A DNA stretch of 64,000 bases from JBFWVJ01 sp050246795 (GTDB taxonomy: Bacteria; Patescibacteriota; Gracilibacteria; JAUYGZ01): positions 1-64,000 of the forward strand of contig JBFWVJ010000003.1 of the NCBI GenBank assembly GCA_050246795.1, read 5' to 3'. Below, in pieces: positions 39,160 to 46,292 of the stretch; positions within the stretch are counted from its first letter, which is position 1; the number at the start of each line of letters is the position of its first letter. A program made the translations under genes and the position numbers. Under the pieces are notes generated by a model. The model had not been told where the DNA came from, did no database searches, and saw nothing but the letters and a program-made list of their open reading frames with translations.

Positions 39160-39188
39160 TTGACATTTATAAAATAATATAGTTAAAT
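39160..39188 (+). promoter_or_regulatory. Promoter of the GC-rich permease gene
   Basis: TTGACA (39160-39165), 17-nt spacer, TTAAAT (39183-39188), in AT-rich host-like sequence. A perfect hairpin GTGCAGC/GCTGCAC follows at 39213-39234 in the leader. Confidence 0.5.
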
Positions 39189-39270
39189 ATATGTAACATT
39201 GAATGGCTGCTGGTGCAGCTTTTTGATGCTGCACATTGACAGAAAGAAACGAACTTGCGAGGAGAATAAT

Positions 39271-40317
39271 ATGCTTTTGATGTTCGCAATCCTCTCCGGA
39301 ATCCTCGCGGGGGCGATCCACGCGAAGATGACCGGACGACAGGTGTACGCGGTACTCGATCAGTACCTGCTGACCTATCTGCTGCCGATGCTGTTCGTCC
39401 TGGTGGGCGAACAGTTCGACACCAGTGTGGTCGCGGGGAATCTTCGGGTCATCACGATCCTGTCGTTCTCTATGATCATCTCTCTCGGGCTCGCGGTAAT
39501 GATCGCGAAGTACGTCCTCGACCTGAGGACGCCTGAGATGAGACACGGCTTCATCGTCCTCGCCGTGTGTGCGAACACCGGCCATGGACTGATGTTGCTG
39601 GCCTCCGGAACTCCAGACCCGGATGTGATGAAGCTAGCGGGCGGAGCCTTCTACCAGGGCTTCCTGGTGGTGGTCATCCTGCCACAGCTCATCACCGCTC
39701 AGCGTGACAAGCTCGGCCAATCGCTGAAGACGATCACTTCCATGATCCTCTTCCATCCCGTCTCCTACGCCTGCGTGCTGGGATTCGGACTGGCGATTTG
39801 GGCTCCCCTGAGTGTCGCTTACGCGACCATGCTGGGTCTCCGAATCTTCGTCAGCAAGAAGTGGAACAAGGGGTGGGTCCTCACGGATCCGTATCCCTTG
39901 TTTGCGATCAGTCTCACGGCCGTCGCATTCCACTTTGCACGAGGAGAAGTCAACCCCACCCAGTGGTACTCGTTGGCGGTGACCTTCATCACCGCCATCA
40001 CCATCGGGTCGAAGATGGTCAGCCAGAAGATGCAGGAGGGTCATTGGCGAATCGTCTTCGCCATCATGGTCTTCGGCATCGTCTTGGCTCCGTTCGGGGT
40101 TGCCCTGCCGCTGGCATGGGCGAGTGGATGCACGTATAGCGAGGCCTACGTCCTCGCCTACATGGTTTCCCAGCCGCCTGCCTACCTCGGGATGGTCTGG
40201 CTCCGACAAGGGAAGTTCGGCGAGTTGCCGGTGGGAGAGTGGGCCTTCAGCCTTCAGGCTGTAGCGGCCTATATTCTCGCCATCTGCTTTCCGGATTTGC
40301 TGCGAGTGCTGTTTTAA
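39271..40317 (+). CDS. GC-rich orphan permease, possibly BASS/auxin-efflux (BART) type, 348 aa
   Basis: About ten hydrophobic segments alternate with short charged loops. The pattern (LLPMLFVLVGEQFD, CANTGHGLMLLASG) suggests the bile-acid-symporter/auxin-efflux superfamily, but this is weak. Upstream in-frame codons exist; the ATG at 39271 was chosen because GAGGAG lies 7 nt before it. Codons are far more GC-rich than in ilvC or trmB on either side. The unit has a leader hairpin, Shine-Dalgarno, 3' hairpin and flanking inverted repeats, consistent with acquisition as a cassette. Confidence 0.75.
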   Translation: MLLMFAILSGILAGAIHAKMTGRQVYAVLDQYLLTYLLPMLFVLVGEQFDTSVVAGNLRVITILSFSMIISLGLAVMIAKYVLDLRTPEMRHGFIVLAVCANTGHGLMLLASGTPDPDVMKLAGGAFYQGFLVVVILPQLITAQRDKLGQSLKTITSMILFHPVSYACVLGFGLAIWAPLSVAYATMLGLRIFVSKKWNKGWVLTDPYPLFAISLTAVAFHFARGEVNPTQWYSLAVTFITAITIGSKMVSQKMQEGHWRIVFAIMVFGIVLAPFGVALPLAWASGCTYSEAYVLAYMVSQPPAYLGMVWLRQGKFGELPVGEWAFSLQAVAAYILAICFPDLLRVLF

Positions 40318-40328
40318 AAGAGCAACTG

Positions 40329-40358
40329 ATGGGGAGGGGGGCACTCTCCCCTCCCCAT
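40329..40358 (+). terminator. GC-rich hairpin after the permease gene
   Basis: ATGGGGAGGGG (40329-40339) pairs perfectly with CCCCTCCCCAT (40348-40358). No U-tract follows. Confidence 0.7.
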
Positions 40359-40389
40359 ACGCGTTCCACCGTTTCTTTCTGTCAAACAC

Positions 40390-40418
40390 TTGTCAATCAA
40401 CTTCGACACTGCTAAACT
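40390..40418 (+). promoter_or_regulatory. Promoter of the TrmB-like regulator gene
   Basis: TTGTCA (40390-40395), 17-nt spacer, TAAACT (40413-40418). It puts the transcript start near 40425 and supports the ATG at 40441 over the TTG at 40390. One arm of the 16-bp inverted repeat lies 4 bp upstream. Confidence 0.65.
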
Positions 40419-40440
40419 CCGGTCACTTCATTTTACCTTC

Positions 40441-41232
40441 ATGACGTTAGCCGACCATTTGCAGTCGCTTGGTTTCACGGAAAAAGAGTCCAAGCTCTAT
40501 ATTACGTTGCTCGAAATCGGACCCAATCCCGTCAGCAGCATCGCCCGAAAAGCCGGCATTACCAGAACCACTGCATACGCCGCTCTGGAAACATTGAAAG
40601 AAAAAGGACTCGTGAGCGCCATCGAACAAGGTGGGATCCAGCAGTACACCGGTGTGGAGCCAGAAAAACTCGAAGAATACGCCAAGAATCAGCAAGAAAA
40701 AGCAGAGGAAAATTACAAGAAAATTAAAACCATCGTCCCTCAACTCAAATCCCTCACCGGAGATCTCGTCATGGCACCGAAGGTAAAATACTACGAGGGG
40801 GCAGAAGGCATCAAGACCATCTACAACGACACCATCGAGGTCCTTAAAAAGCTGCCAAAAGCGGAACGAATCAAACTTTCTTATTCATGCGCGCCGATCG
40901 TCGCCAACGAGCTGAGAAAGTTTCTCGATGAATACATCAAGGTCCGCAAAAAAAACCACATCATGATGAAGGGTATTTTTCCTGAAATCAAAGAAAGCCG
41001 AGACTACCAAAAAAAGTCGAAGCAGCACTTTGCCGAGATCAAAATCATGCCCGCCGACATCAGCCTGGAATTTGACTCGGAAATCAGCATTTACGGCGAC
41101 AAGATTTCCGTAATGTCCCTTAAATCAGGCCGACTTCACGGCGCCATCATCGAATCCCCCGAAATCGCCTCCACCTACCGGGCGATCTTCGAGATCACCT
41201 GGCGAGCGTGCAAGAAACAGGAGGGACTCTAA
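40441..41232 (+). CDS. TrmB-family transcriptional regulator, 263 aa
   Basis: An N-terminal winged helix (LGFTEKESKLYITLLEIGP ... ARKAGITRTTAYAALETL) is typical of TrmB, a sugar- or metabolite-sensing repressor family common in archaea and CPR genomes. A coiled-coil linker leads to a C-terminal effector-type domain beginning VKYYEGAEGIKTIY. The effector is unknown. It may regulate the permease gene just upstream, since both share the TTGACAGAAAG repeat near their control regions. Confidence 0.85.
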   Translation: MTLADHLQSLGFTEKESKLYITLLEIGPNPVSSIARKAGITRTTAYAALETLKEKGLVSAIEQGGIQQYTGVEPEKLEEYAKNQQEKAEENYKKIKTIVPQLKSLTGDLVMAPKVKYYEGAEGIKTIYNDTIEVLKKLPKAERIKLSYSCAPIVANELRKFLDEYIKVRKKNHIMMKGIFPEIKESRDYQKKSKQHFAEIKIMPADISLEFDSEISIYGDKISVMSLKSGRLHGAIIESPEIASTYRAIFEITWRACKKQEGL

Positions 41233-41294
41233 AATCTCCACGCTCAATGAATACAGCGTCCTTTACAACCCAGACAATAAAACATAAGGTTTCC

Positions 41295-41451
41295 ATGAAT
41301 CACTTTTCTATGATCCAATCATCCTCATCCATCTCGAAGATGCACCGATGCGTATGCACGCTTGTCCTCGGCATGGGTTCGCGGTGGTTTTGAGAAGAAG
41401 AAAAGACTCTCACAAGGAATAAAACCCCGCGAATACCCGCGGGGTTTTTTT
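41295..41451 (+). promoter_or_regulatory. Possible leader-peptide attenuator
   Basis: A 32-codon frame (41295-41393) ends in GMGSRWF. The sequence of its last codons, GGGTTCGCGG (41375-41384), can pair with CCGCGAATACCC (41427-41438) except for a 2-nt bulge. That would break the terminator CCCCGCG/CGCGGGG (41425-41431 with 41438-41444) with its T7 tail. This is the layout of ribosome-mediated attenuation, but the peptide has no run of one amino acid. The terminator could simply end the trmB transcript. Confidence 0.45.
41421..41451 (+). terminator. Intrinsic terminator downstream of trmB
   Basis: AAAACCCCGCG and CGCGGGGTTTTTTT with a 6-nt loop. It is part of the putative attenuator above. 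Confidence 0.85.
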
Positions 41452-41478
41452 GTACTCCTTTCACCATAATCCAACCTC

Positions 41479-41844
41479 ATGATCCCAATTTCCATCAGGG
41501 GGCAATCCTGCCCAAACACCAAATGCTCACAGTACGGTGAGCACGAAAAAGCCAACCAGATCAGAATCCACAGCCAAAAAGAAAAACGACTCCAGTGTAA
41601 GGTGTGCCGAAAAACATGGGTGGCCCATCGAAACGAGGCGCTCTATAGAATCAAAAGTCCGTCAGAAAAGATCCTTCGTTTCCAAGCACTGTACGAAGAA
41701 GGATCCAGCATCCGGGAAATTGCCAATCGAATCAATGTCAGCCCGAGCACCATCCAACGCTGGTGCAAACACCCATCCTTGCTTTCTGTTCATGGAAAAG
41801 AAAGAAGAGGCGACTATGACCGGCGATTTCGATCCGAAGAATAA
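41479..41844 (+). CDS. Zinc-ribbon/HTH protein of IS1-InsA type, 121 aa
   Basis: The N-terminus is a zinc ribbon (CPNTKCSQYG ... LQCKVCRKTW) and the centre a helix-turn-helix (GSSIREIANRINVSPSTIQRW). Together they resemble the DNA-binding part of IS1-family transposases (InsA) and related small regulators. No catalytic DDE domain follows and no terminal inverted repeats were seen, so it is either a domesticated fragment or a solitary regulator. Host-like start context CCTCATG. The next gene starts inside its 3' end. Confidence 0.6.
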   Translation: MIPISIRGQSCPNTKCSQYGEHEKANQIRIHSQKEKRLQCKVCRKTWVAHRNEALYRIKSPSEKILRFQALYEEGSSIREIANRINVSPSTIQRWCKHPSLLSVHGKERRGDYDRRFRSEE

Positions 41845-42124
41845 AGAAGCTTTTCCAAACGTATGGCTCATGCTCAAACACATCCGAAAGCAAAATCCCT
41901 GTGCCAATGGACACATCTCCTCTGGCGCCGAGATCCGTGAACTATCACAACTCTTCCGCTTCTGGAAAAACACCTGGAACAGCGGATACAAAAAGGGGTA
42001 CGGCATCCATTGCCAGTGCGGCAAACGCATCGGCGCTGTCTGGTTGTGTGGGTGTATGGTGATCTTTCCTCCGATTCCATCGTTGGGAACCATGGCCATC
42101 CCCTGCGGTCAACATACTGAATAA
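41816..42124 (+). CDS. Small Cys-rich protein, 102 aa
   Basis: Not recognised. CANGH, then CQCGKRIG and CGCMV suggest a small zinc-binding fold. It starts at an ATG preceded by AGAGG inside the end of the InsA-like gene (29-bp overlap), so translation may be coupled. Its role may be tied to that gene. Confidence 0.5.
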   Translation: MTGDFDPKNKEAFPNVWLMLKHIRKQNPCANGHISSGAEIRELSQLFRFWKNTWNSGYKKGYGIHCQCGKRIGAVWLCGCMVIFPPIPSLGTMAIPCGQHTE

Positions 42125-42152
42125 AGACAAAAATCTATGAACAGAAAGGCAC

Positions 42153-42240
42153 CTGGGATGAGCTCGTGAGCTCATCCCAGAGAGTCCTCTCGCTACGACG
42201 GTTTCTCCGCTGGGAGAAGTGGTAGCGAGGGGTTCTCTCT
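42153..42240 (+). promoter_or_regulatory. Two strong hairpins in the leader of the 87-aa GC-rich gene
   Basis: CTGGGATGAGCTC (42153-42165) mirrors GAGCTCATCCCAG (42168-42180) exactly. The next stem, CCTCTCGCTAC/GTAGCGAGGGG, encloses TTCTCC/GGAGAA. The first may terminate the upstream gene; the second sits close to the start of the next gene and could act as a leader. Confidence 0.6.
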
Positions 42241-42256
42241 TAAAGAGGTAAGACAC

Positions 42257-42520
42257 GTGAATCAGCAGTTTGAAATCTTCTGGAAGTGGTTCGATCGAAT
42301 CACTCGGAATCATCGCCTGAAGAAGTACACGATCCCGCGGATCATTACGGTGCTGCCCTGTGGTTGCAAGCGGGAAATGCCAGAGCTGTACTCCGAAGGC
42401 TCCCGCGCGGAGCATGAGGAGTTCCACGAGACACGTTGGCGTATCCGTCGCTACCCCGACGGACGCTTCACCTGCCTTCAATGCCACTGCCTTCTCCAGC
42501 GCGAGTCGGTCGCGGCCTGA
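42257..42520 (+). CDS. GC-rich small protein with paired Cys motifs, 87 aa
   Basis: Function unknown. LPCGCKREM and FTCLQCHCLL give two CxC/CxxCxC groups, likely one zinc site. The GTG start has a Shine-Dalgarno (AAGAGG, about 42245). Codon choice is GC-rich against the adjoining ilvD. It has the cassette layout: leader hairpins and a perfect 12-bp hairpin with UUCG loop after the stop. I found no flanking inverted repeat. Confidence 0.65.
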   Translation: MNQQFEIFWKWFDRITRNHRLKKYTIPRIITVLPCGCKREMPELYSEGSRAEHEEFHETRWRIRRYPDGRFTCLQCHCLLQRESVAA

Positions 42521-42534
42521 AGCGAGGACCAATC

Positions 42535-42562
42535 GACGGCTGGGCTTTCGAGCCCAGCCGTC
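42535..42562 (+). terminator. UUCG-capped GC hairpin
   Basis: GACGGCTGGGCT, TTCG, AGCCCAGCCGTC: 12 perfect pairs and an extra-stable tetraloop, without U-tract. It lies 33 bp before the ilvD start. Confidence 0.75.
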
Positions 42563-42595
42563 ATTCGCTATACTCGTCGTGATTTAAATCATTCC

Positions 42596-44353
42596 ATGGA
42601 AACCATCAAACGACGAAGCGCCGCCCTCACCGGACTCCACGGCGACAAAAACTGGGTCAAACGAGCACCAGCACGTGCGATGCTCCGAGCGGTTGATTTT
42701 AAGAAAGAAGAGGATTTCGACAAACCACTCGTCGCCCTAGCAGCTCCCTATACCAATGGAACACCTTGCAACGAACACATCCTCGAGCTCGGAGGCATTT
42801 TGAAAAAGGAGTTGGAACGAGTGGGTACGATGCCCATTGCCTTTGGAACACCTGTGGTTTCAGATGGAATTTCTATGGGGACAGAAGCCATGAAGTATTC
42901 ACTCGTCTCGAGAGAAGTCATCGCGGACAGCATCGAAGCCATGATCGAAGGGTACCTGTGTGATGGAGCAGTCACTATAGGAGGCTGCGACAAATCTATT
43001 CCTGGTGCCGTCATGCCGCTGCTTCGAACCAATGTCCCCAGCGTCTTCCTCTACGGAGGAAGCATCCGTCCCGGGAAACGATCTGTAGGGACGGGTCATG
43101 ACCTGTCCCTACAAATCGTTTCCGTTTTCGAAGCCGTCGGCGCCCATGGAGCTGGAAAAATCGACGAAAAAGAAGTGCACGAAATCGAATGCCACAGCTG
43201 TCCTGGAGCCGGCGCCTGCGGAGGCATGTTCACGGCGAACACCATGGCTTCCATCATGGAAGCTGCCGGCTTGAGTTTGCCAGGTTCAGCTGCTCACACG
43301 GCGATGACTGAAGACAATCTTCATCTCTCTGAAGCCAAGAAAAACGATTGTGCTGAGGCGGCGAAAGCAGTCATGGAACTGCTTCGGCAAAACATCAAAC
43401 CTCGTGACATCTTCACGCGAAAGGCTATAGAAAACGCCGTCACGGTGATGATGGCCCTTGGAGGTTCGACCAATGGCGTTCTCCACGTCCTCGCCATGGC
43501 CCACGAAGCCAACGTCGACTGGACCCTGGAAGATTTCCACCGTATCAATAAAAAAACTCCCCTCATCGGCGACTTCAAACCCTTCGGACGATACGTCATG
43601 GCTGACCTGGAAAAACTCGGAGGCATCCCTTATGTCATGAAACTCCTCCTCGATGCTGGTCTCCTCCACGGAGATTGCATCACGGTGACCGGAAAAACCG
43701 TACGGGAAAATATCGAATTTCAAATTTCGAATTTCGAATCAAAATTCGAAACTCAAAATTCAAAATTTCCAGTCATCCACACCGTGGAAAAACCATTGGC
43801 CCCGCCCGGCCACCACATCGAAGTCCTCTATGGAAACTTAGCTCCCGAAGGATGCATTATTAAATTAAGCGGAAAAGAATTGAAGCGACACCAAGGTCCA
43901 GCCCGAGTCTTCGAAAATGAAGAGGATTGCCTTACCGCCATCCTGGAAGGAAAGATCGTGGCAAATGATGTCATCGTTATCCGCAATGAAGGGCCCAAAG
44001 GTGGCCCCGGTATGCGAGAAATGTTGGCCCCGAGTTCGGCTCTCATGGGAGCCGGGCTAGGCAGTTCCGTCGCCCTGATCACCGACGGGAGATTCTCAGG
44101 AGGTACTCACGGAATCATGCTCGCCCATATCGCCCCTGAAGCCGCGGAAGGAGGGCCAATAGCGGTCATCCAAGAAGGCGATGAAGTGGTCATAGACCTC
44201 GATCAACGAGAATTGACGCTGAACATCGACGACACCGAGCTGCAATCCCGACTTGCGAAATGGCAGCCCAAGAAGCCACAATACGAACGTGGGCTGTTGG
44301 CCAAGTACGCAAAACTCGTCAGCAACGCCAGCAAAGGTGCTATTACCAGCTAA
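42596..44353 (+). CDS. ilvD: Dihydroxy-acid dehydratase
   Basis: Third step of Ile/Val synthesis; an Fe-S dehydratase in the cytoplasm. Motifs include VTIGGCDKSIPG, CHSCPGAGACGGMFTANTM (cluster Cys residues), GGSTNGVLH and TDGRFSGGTHG. 585 residues. Around residues 373-391 a low-complexity peptide (QISNFESKFETQNSKF) has no counterpart in IlvD as I know it. It is encoded by a palindromic GAATTTTGAATT-type repeat, inserted in frame after TGKTVRENI. Start at the ATG at 42596. Confidence 0.95.
   Translation: METIKRRSAALTGLHGDKNWVKRAPARAMLRAVDFKKEEDFDKPLVALAAPYTNGTPCNEHILELGGILKKELERVGTMPIAFGTPVVSDGISMGTEAMKYSLVSREVIADSIEAMIEGYLCDGAVTIGGCDKSIPGAVMPLLRTNVPSVFLYGGSIRPGKRSVGTGHDLSLQIVSVFEAVGAHGAGKIDEKEVHEIECHSCPGAGACGGMFTANTMASIMEAAGLSLPGSAAHTAMTEDNLHLSEAKKNDCAEAAKAVMELLRQNIKPRDIFTRKAIENAVTVMMALGGSTNGVLHVLAMAHEANVDWTLEDFHRINKKTPLIGDFKPFGRYVMADLEKLGGIPYVMKLLLDAGLLHGDCITVTGKTVRENIEFQISNFESKFETQNSKFPVIHTVEKPLAPPGHHIEVLYGNLAPEGCIIKLSGKELKRHQGPARVFENEEDCLTAILEGKIVANDVIVIRNEGPKGGPGMREMLAPSSALMGAGLGSSVALITDGRFSGGTHGIMLAHIAPEAAEGGPIAVIQEGDEVVIDLDQRELTLNIDDTELQSRLAKWQPKKPQYERGLLAKYAKLVSNASKGAITS
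43713..43770. repeat. GAATTTTGAATT palindromic repeat inside ilvD
   Basis: A palindromic run of AAATTTCGAATT and TTCGAA/TTTTGAA units of about 58 bp, read in frame in IlvD. It shares sequence, length and encoded peptide (NFE...QNSKF) with the element inside ilvB at 46300-46364. Confidence 0.7.
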
Positions 44354-44362
44354 CACATTCAT

Positions 44363-45025
44363 ATGGCTACCCCAGACCAACGTCCAGAAGGCTTTGATCC
44401 AGATGGGCTCATCGGCGTACCCAAGCATCCAGTGACAATCACCACGGCCGATCCTTCAGACCTTATCGGCGTCCCTAAAACCACTAGCACCGTGACCGCC
44501 GAACCCACATCAAATCCGAAACCGGCAGCAAATGGTGAATTACAGGATCAGGACTGGGTGATCGTAGACGATGGACCGGCAAAGGACATCTTTCTCGACA
44601 ATCTCGCAAAAGTGGTGATGGTCCTTGGTAAGCAGGTGGTGGACGAACATGGGAAGCTCCTGGTACAACCAAATCGGAACGCTCCTTCAAGTGAAAGAGC
44701 AGACTACGAAAGAAGGCTAAAGATGGGAAATACGAGAGAAAGCATTCGCCTTCTTCTCTCCGGGATCTCAGCGGACGGCACACGCAGGACCGAACACACA
44801 ACCGAAGCGAGATTCCTAAAAAAAACTGCAACCCCAAGGCAAGAGCCAACGATCCGCGCACAAGTTCCACCAAAGAAGCGAGCAAAGAAATCAAACGAAA
44901 AAGGGAACGCCCAAAATGGAAACTTCGCCTATCCAATTCAGGAAAAACGGAAAAAAGAGCGCGGAGATCATCACGAAGACGATGATGACTTCCGTCCTAT
45001 CAGAAGGAGACGCGGTGAAAAGTAA
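44363..45025 (+). CDS. Low-complexity, probably disordered protein, 220 aa
   Basis: Not recognised. The N-terminus has a duplicated DGLIGVPK/SDLIGVPK motif, then a short folded-looking stretch (DWVIVDDGPAKDIFLDNLAKVVMVLG), then a long Lys/Arg/Glu-rich tail ending RRRRGEK. It starts 9 bp after ilvD and ends next to the convergent ilvN stop, so it is probably co-transcribed with ilvD. Role unknown. Confidence 0.6.
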   Translation: MATPDQRPEGFDPDGLIGVPKHPVTITTADPSDLIGVPKTTSTVTAEPTSNPKPAANGELQDQDWVIVDDGPAKDIFLDNLAKVVMVLGKQVVDEHGKLLVQPNRNAPSSERADYERRLKMGNTRESIRLLLSGISADGTRRTEHTTEARFLKKTATPRQEPTIRAQVPPKKRAKKSNEKGNAQNGNFAYPIQEKRKKERGDHHEDDDDFRPIRRRRGEK

Positions 45026-45026
45026 A

Positions 45027-45560
45027 TCAGAGATGGAGCGCCGTCACGCCAGTACGGGCCATTTCGATGAGCTCGAAGGACTTTAGAGACATGAGGAATT
45101 GGTCGATCTTTTTCGGTTCATCCGTCAATTCGATCAAAAGGGTATTCTTCATCTCATCAATAAGTTTCCCACCGTACTGATCAAGCAACTTCAGAAGCCC
45201 TGAACGCTGGGACTTCGAAAACCCGATTTTCAAGAGAACAAGCTCTCGCTCCACCGGAAGCTCAGAAGTAATGTCCCTCACCTCGATCACCTCAATGATC
45301 TTGTCGAGTTGCTTCACCAATTGCTCCGTCATCGTTTTCTTTCCATCGACAATCACCGTAATACGGGTCAAACCAGGTTGCCCGGAATTCCCAGCAGTGA
45401 AACTCTTGATATTGAAATTACGCCTCCGGAACAAACCGGATATACGGCTGAGTACACCCGGCACATCCTCTACGATGGCCATGACGATGTGTTCGGTTTT
45501 CTTCTCCGTTGATTTCAACGAAGTATAGAGGGAGTGCTTTGGATTTGCAGATTGTGGCAT
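45027..45560 (-). CDS. ilvN: Acetolactate synthase small (regulatory) subunit
   Basis: An ACT domain (HIVMAIVEDVPGVLSRISGLFRRRNFNIKSF) binds valine in this family, and a C-terminal IlvN domain follows. 177 residues, a full-length form. It lies downstream of ilvB on the same strand, separated by a 153-bp gap that is mostly a palindromic repeat. A less conserved N-terminal extension of about 22 residues precedes the ACT domain. Confidence 0.95.
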   Translation of the reverse strand: MPQSANPKHSLYTSLKSTEKKTEHIVMAIVEDVPGVLSRISGLFRRRNFNIKSFTAGNSGQPGLTRITVIVDGKKTMTEQLVKQLDKIIEVIEVRDITSELPVERELVLLKIGFSKSQRSGLLKLLDQYGGKLIDEMKNTLLIELTDEPKKIDQFLMSLKSFELIEMARTGVTALHL

Positions 45561-45574
45561 AAAAAGTAGTTATT

Positions 45575-45707
45575 TTTTCCATTCCGACCGAAGTCGAGCG
45601 TGTTTTTTGGAGCTGGGACGAAGCGGAGGAATCCCTCGGAGGTGGATCCCGGGAAAGGGATTCCTCCACTACGCCATGAGTACATGGCTCCGGTCGGAAT
45701 GGAAAAA
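45575..45707. repeat. Palindromic intergenic repeat, 'CATTYCGACCG' family, copy 2
   Basis: The outer arms TTTTTCCATTCCGACCG and CGGTCGGAATGGAAAAA match perfectly over 17 bp. The inner arms GGAGGAATCCCT and AGGGATTCCTCC match over 12 bp. It sits between ilvB and ilvN and would form a very stable stem in the mRNA. Copy 1 is at 1426-1555. Confidence 0.75.
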
Positions 45708-45713
45708 GGGTTA

Positions 45714-46292
45714 CTATCCCGTAATCGTATCCGATAAACTCTTCCCACTCGGAACCATCGGATAGACATTCTCCTCCATTTCCACGACGAATTCACACAG
45801 CACCGGACCCTTCTCTTTTCGAGCCTTCTTCATCACCTCCACCATTTCCTCGCCATTCGTCGCCTTGTAAGCCTTGATGCCACAAGCCTCCGCCAGTTTT
45901 ACGAAATCAGGATTATGCAAATTCACCGAAGAATAATTTCGGTCAAAAAACAACTCTTGCCACTGGCGGACCATACCCAGGTAAGAATTATTGAGAATGG
46001 CGATTTTCACAGGGATCTGGTCTTGCGACAACGTCACCAACTCCTGCATGTTCATCTGAAAGCTCCCATCCCCCACCACCGCCCACACTTCTTTGTCGGG
46101 GCAAGCTACCTTCGCCCCCATCGCTGCCGGTAGGCTATAGCCCATGGTCCCCGACCCCCCTGAAGTGAGATGGGAATGTGGGTTCTTGAAAACAAACTCC
46201 TGCGCCGTGATCATCTGATGCTGACCGACGTCACTAGCGATGATGCAGTCGCCATTGGTTTGCTCATTCAGCTCACGGATAACGTCCCGCAT
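45714..46292 (-). CDS. ilvB: Acetolactate synthase large subunit, C-terminal part (second frame)
   Basis: Carries the ThDP-binding (PP) domain: ATDVGQHQM-like SDVGQHQMITAQ, VVGDGSFQMNMQEL and AILNNSYLGMVRQWQ complete the ThDP/Mg motif GDG...NN. It begins at MRDVIRELNEQTNGD, exactly where IlvB should continue after the segment encoded by the upstream frame, and overlaps that frame by 25 bp. Either a frameshift in one ilvB gene (mutation, assembly error or recoding) or a genuinely split enzyme. No Shine-Dalgarno precedes the ATG at 46292. Confidence 0.85.
   Translation of the reverse strand: MRDVIRELNEQTNGDCIIASDVGQHQMITAQEFVFKNPHSHLTSGGSGTMGYSLPAAMGAKVACPDKEVWAVVGDGSFQMNMQELVTLSQDQIPVKIAILNNSYLGMVRQWQELFFDRNYSSVNLHNPDFVKLAEACGIKAYKATNGEEMVEVMKKARKEKGPVLCEFVVEMEENVYPMVPSGKSLSDTITG

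Larger units (their letters stand above)
39236..40385. repeat. 16-bp perfect inverted repeat flanking the permease gene
   Basis: TTGACAGAAAGAAACG (39236-39251) and its exact complement CGTTTCTTTCTGTCAA (40370-40385) bracket the GC-rich gene. The left copy lies in the 5' leader and the right copy just upstream of the trmB-like gene's -35 box. They may be ends of a mobile cassette or two operators for the adjacent TrmB-type regulator. Confidence 0.6.

Noticed and set aside
39634..40389. 251-codon minus-strand frame opposite the permease
   Set aside because: GC-rich shadow; it lacks hydrophobic pattern and start signal, while the plus strand shows clear membrane helices.
40390..40440. TTG start for trmB at 40390
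   Set aside because: It coincides with the -35 box of a good promoter; the ATG at 40441 lies after the expected transcript start.
41464..42130. A complete IS1-type insertion sequence
   Set aside because: The catalytic InsB part and terminal inverted repeats are not seen; only an InsA-like N-terminal module is present.
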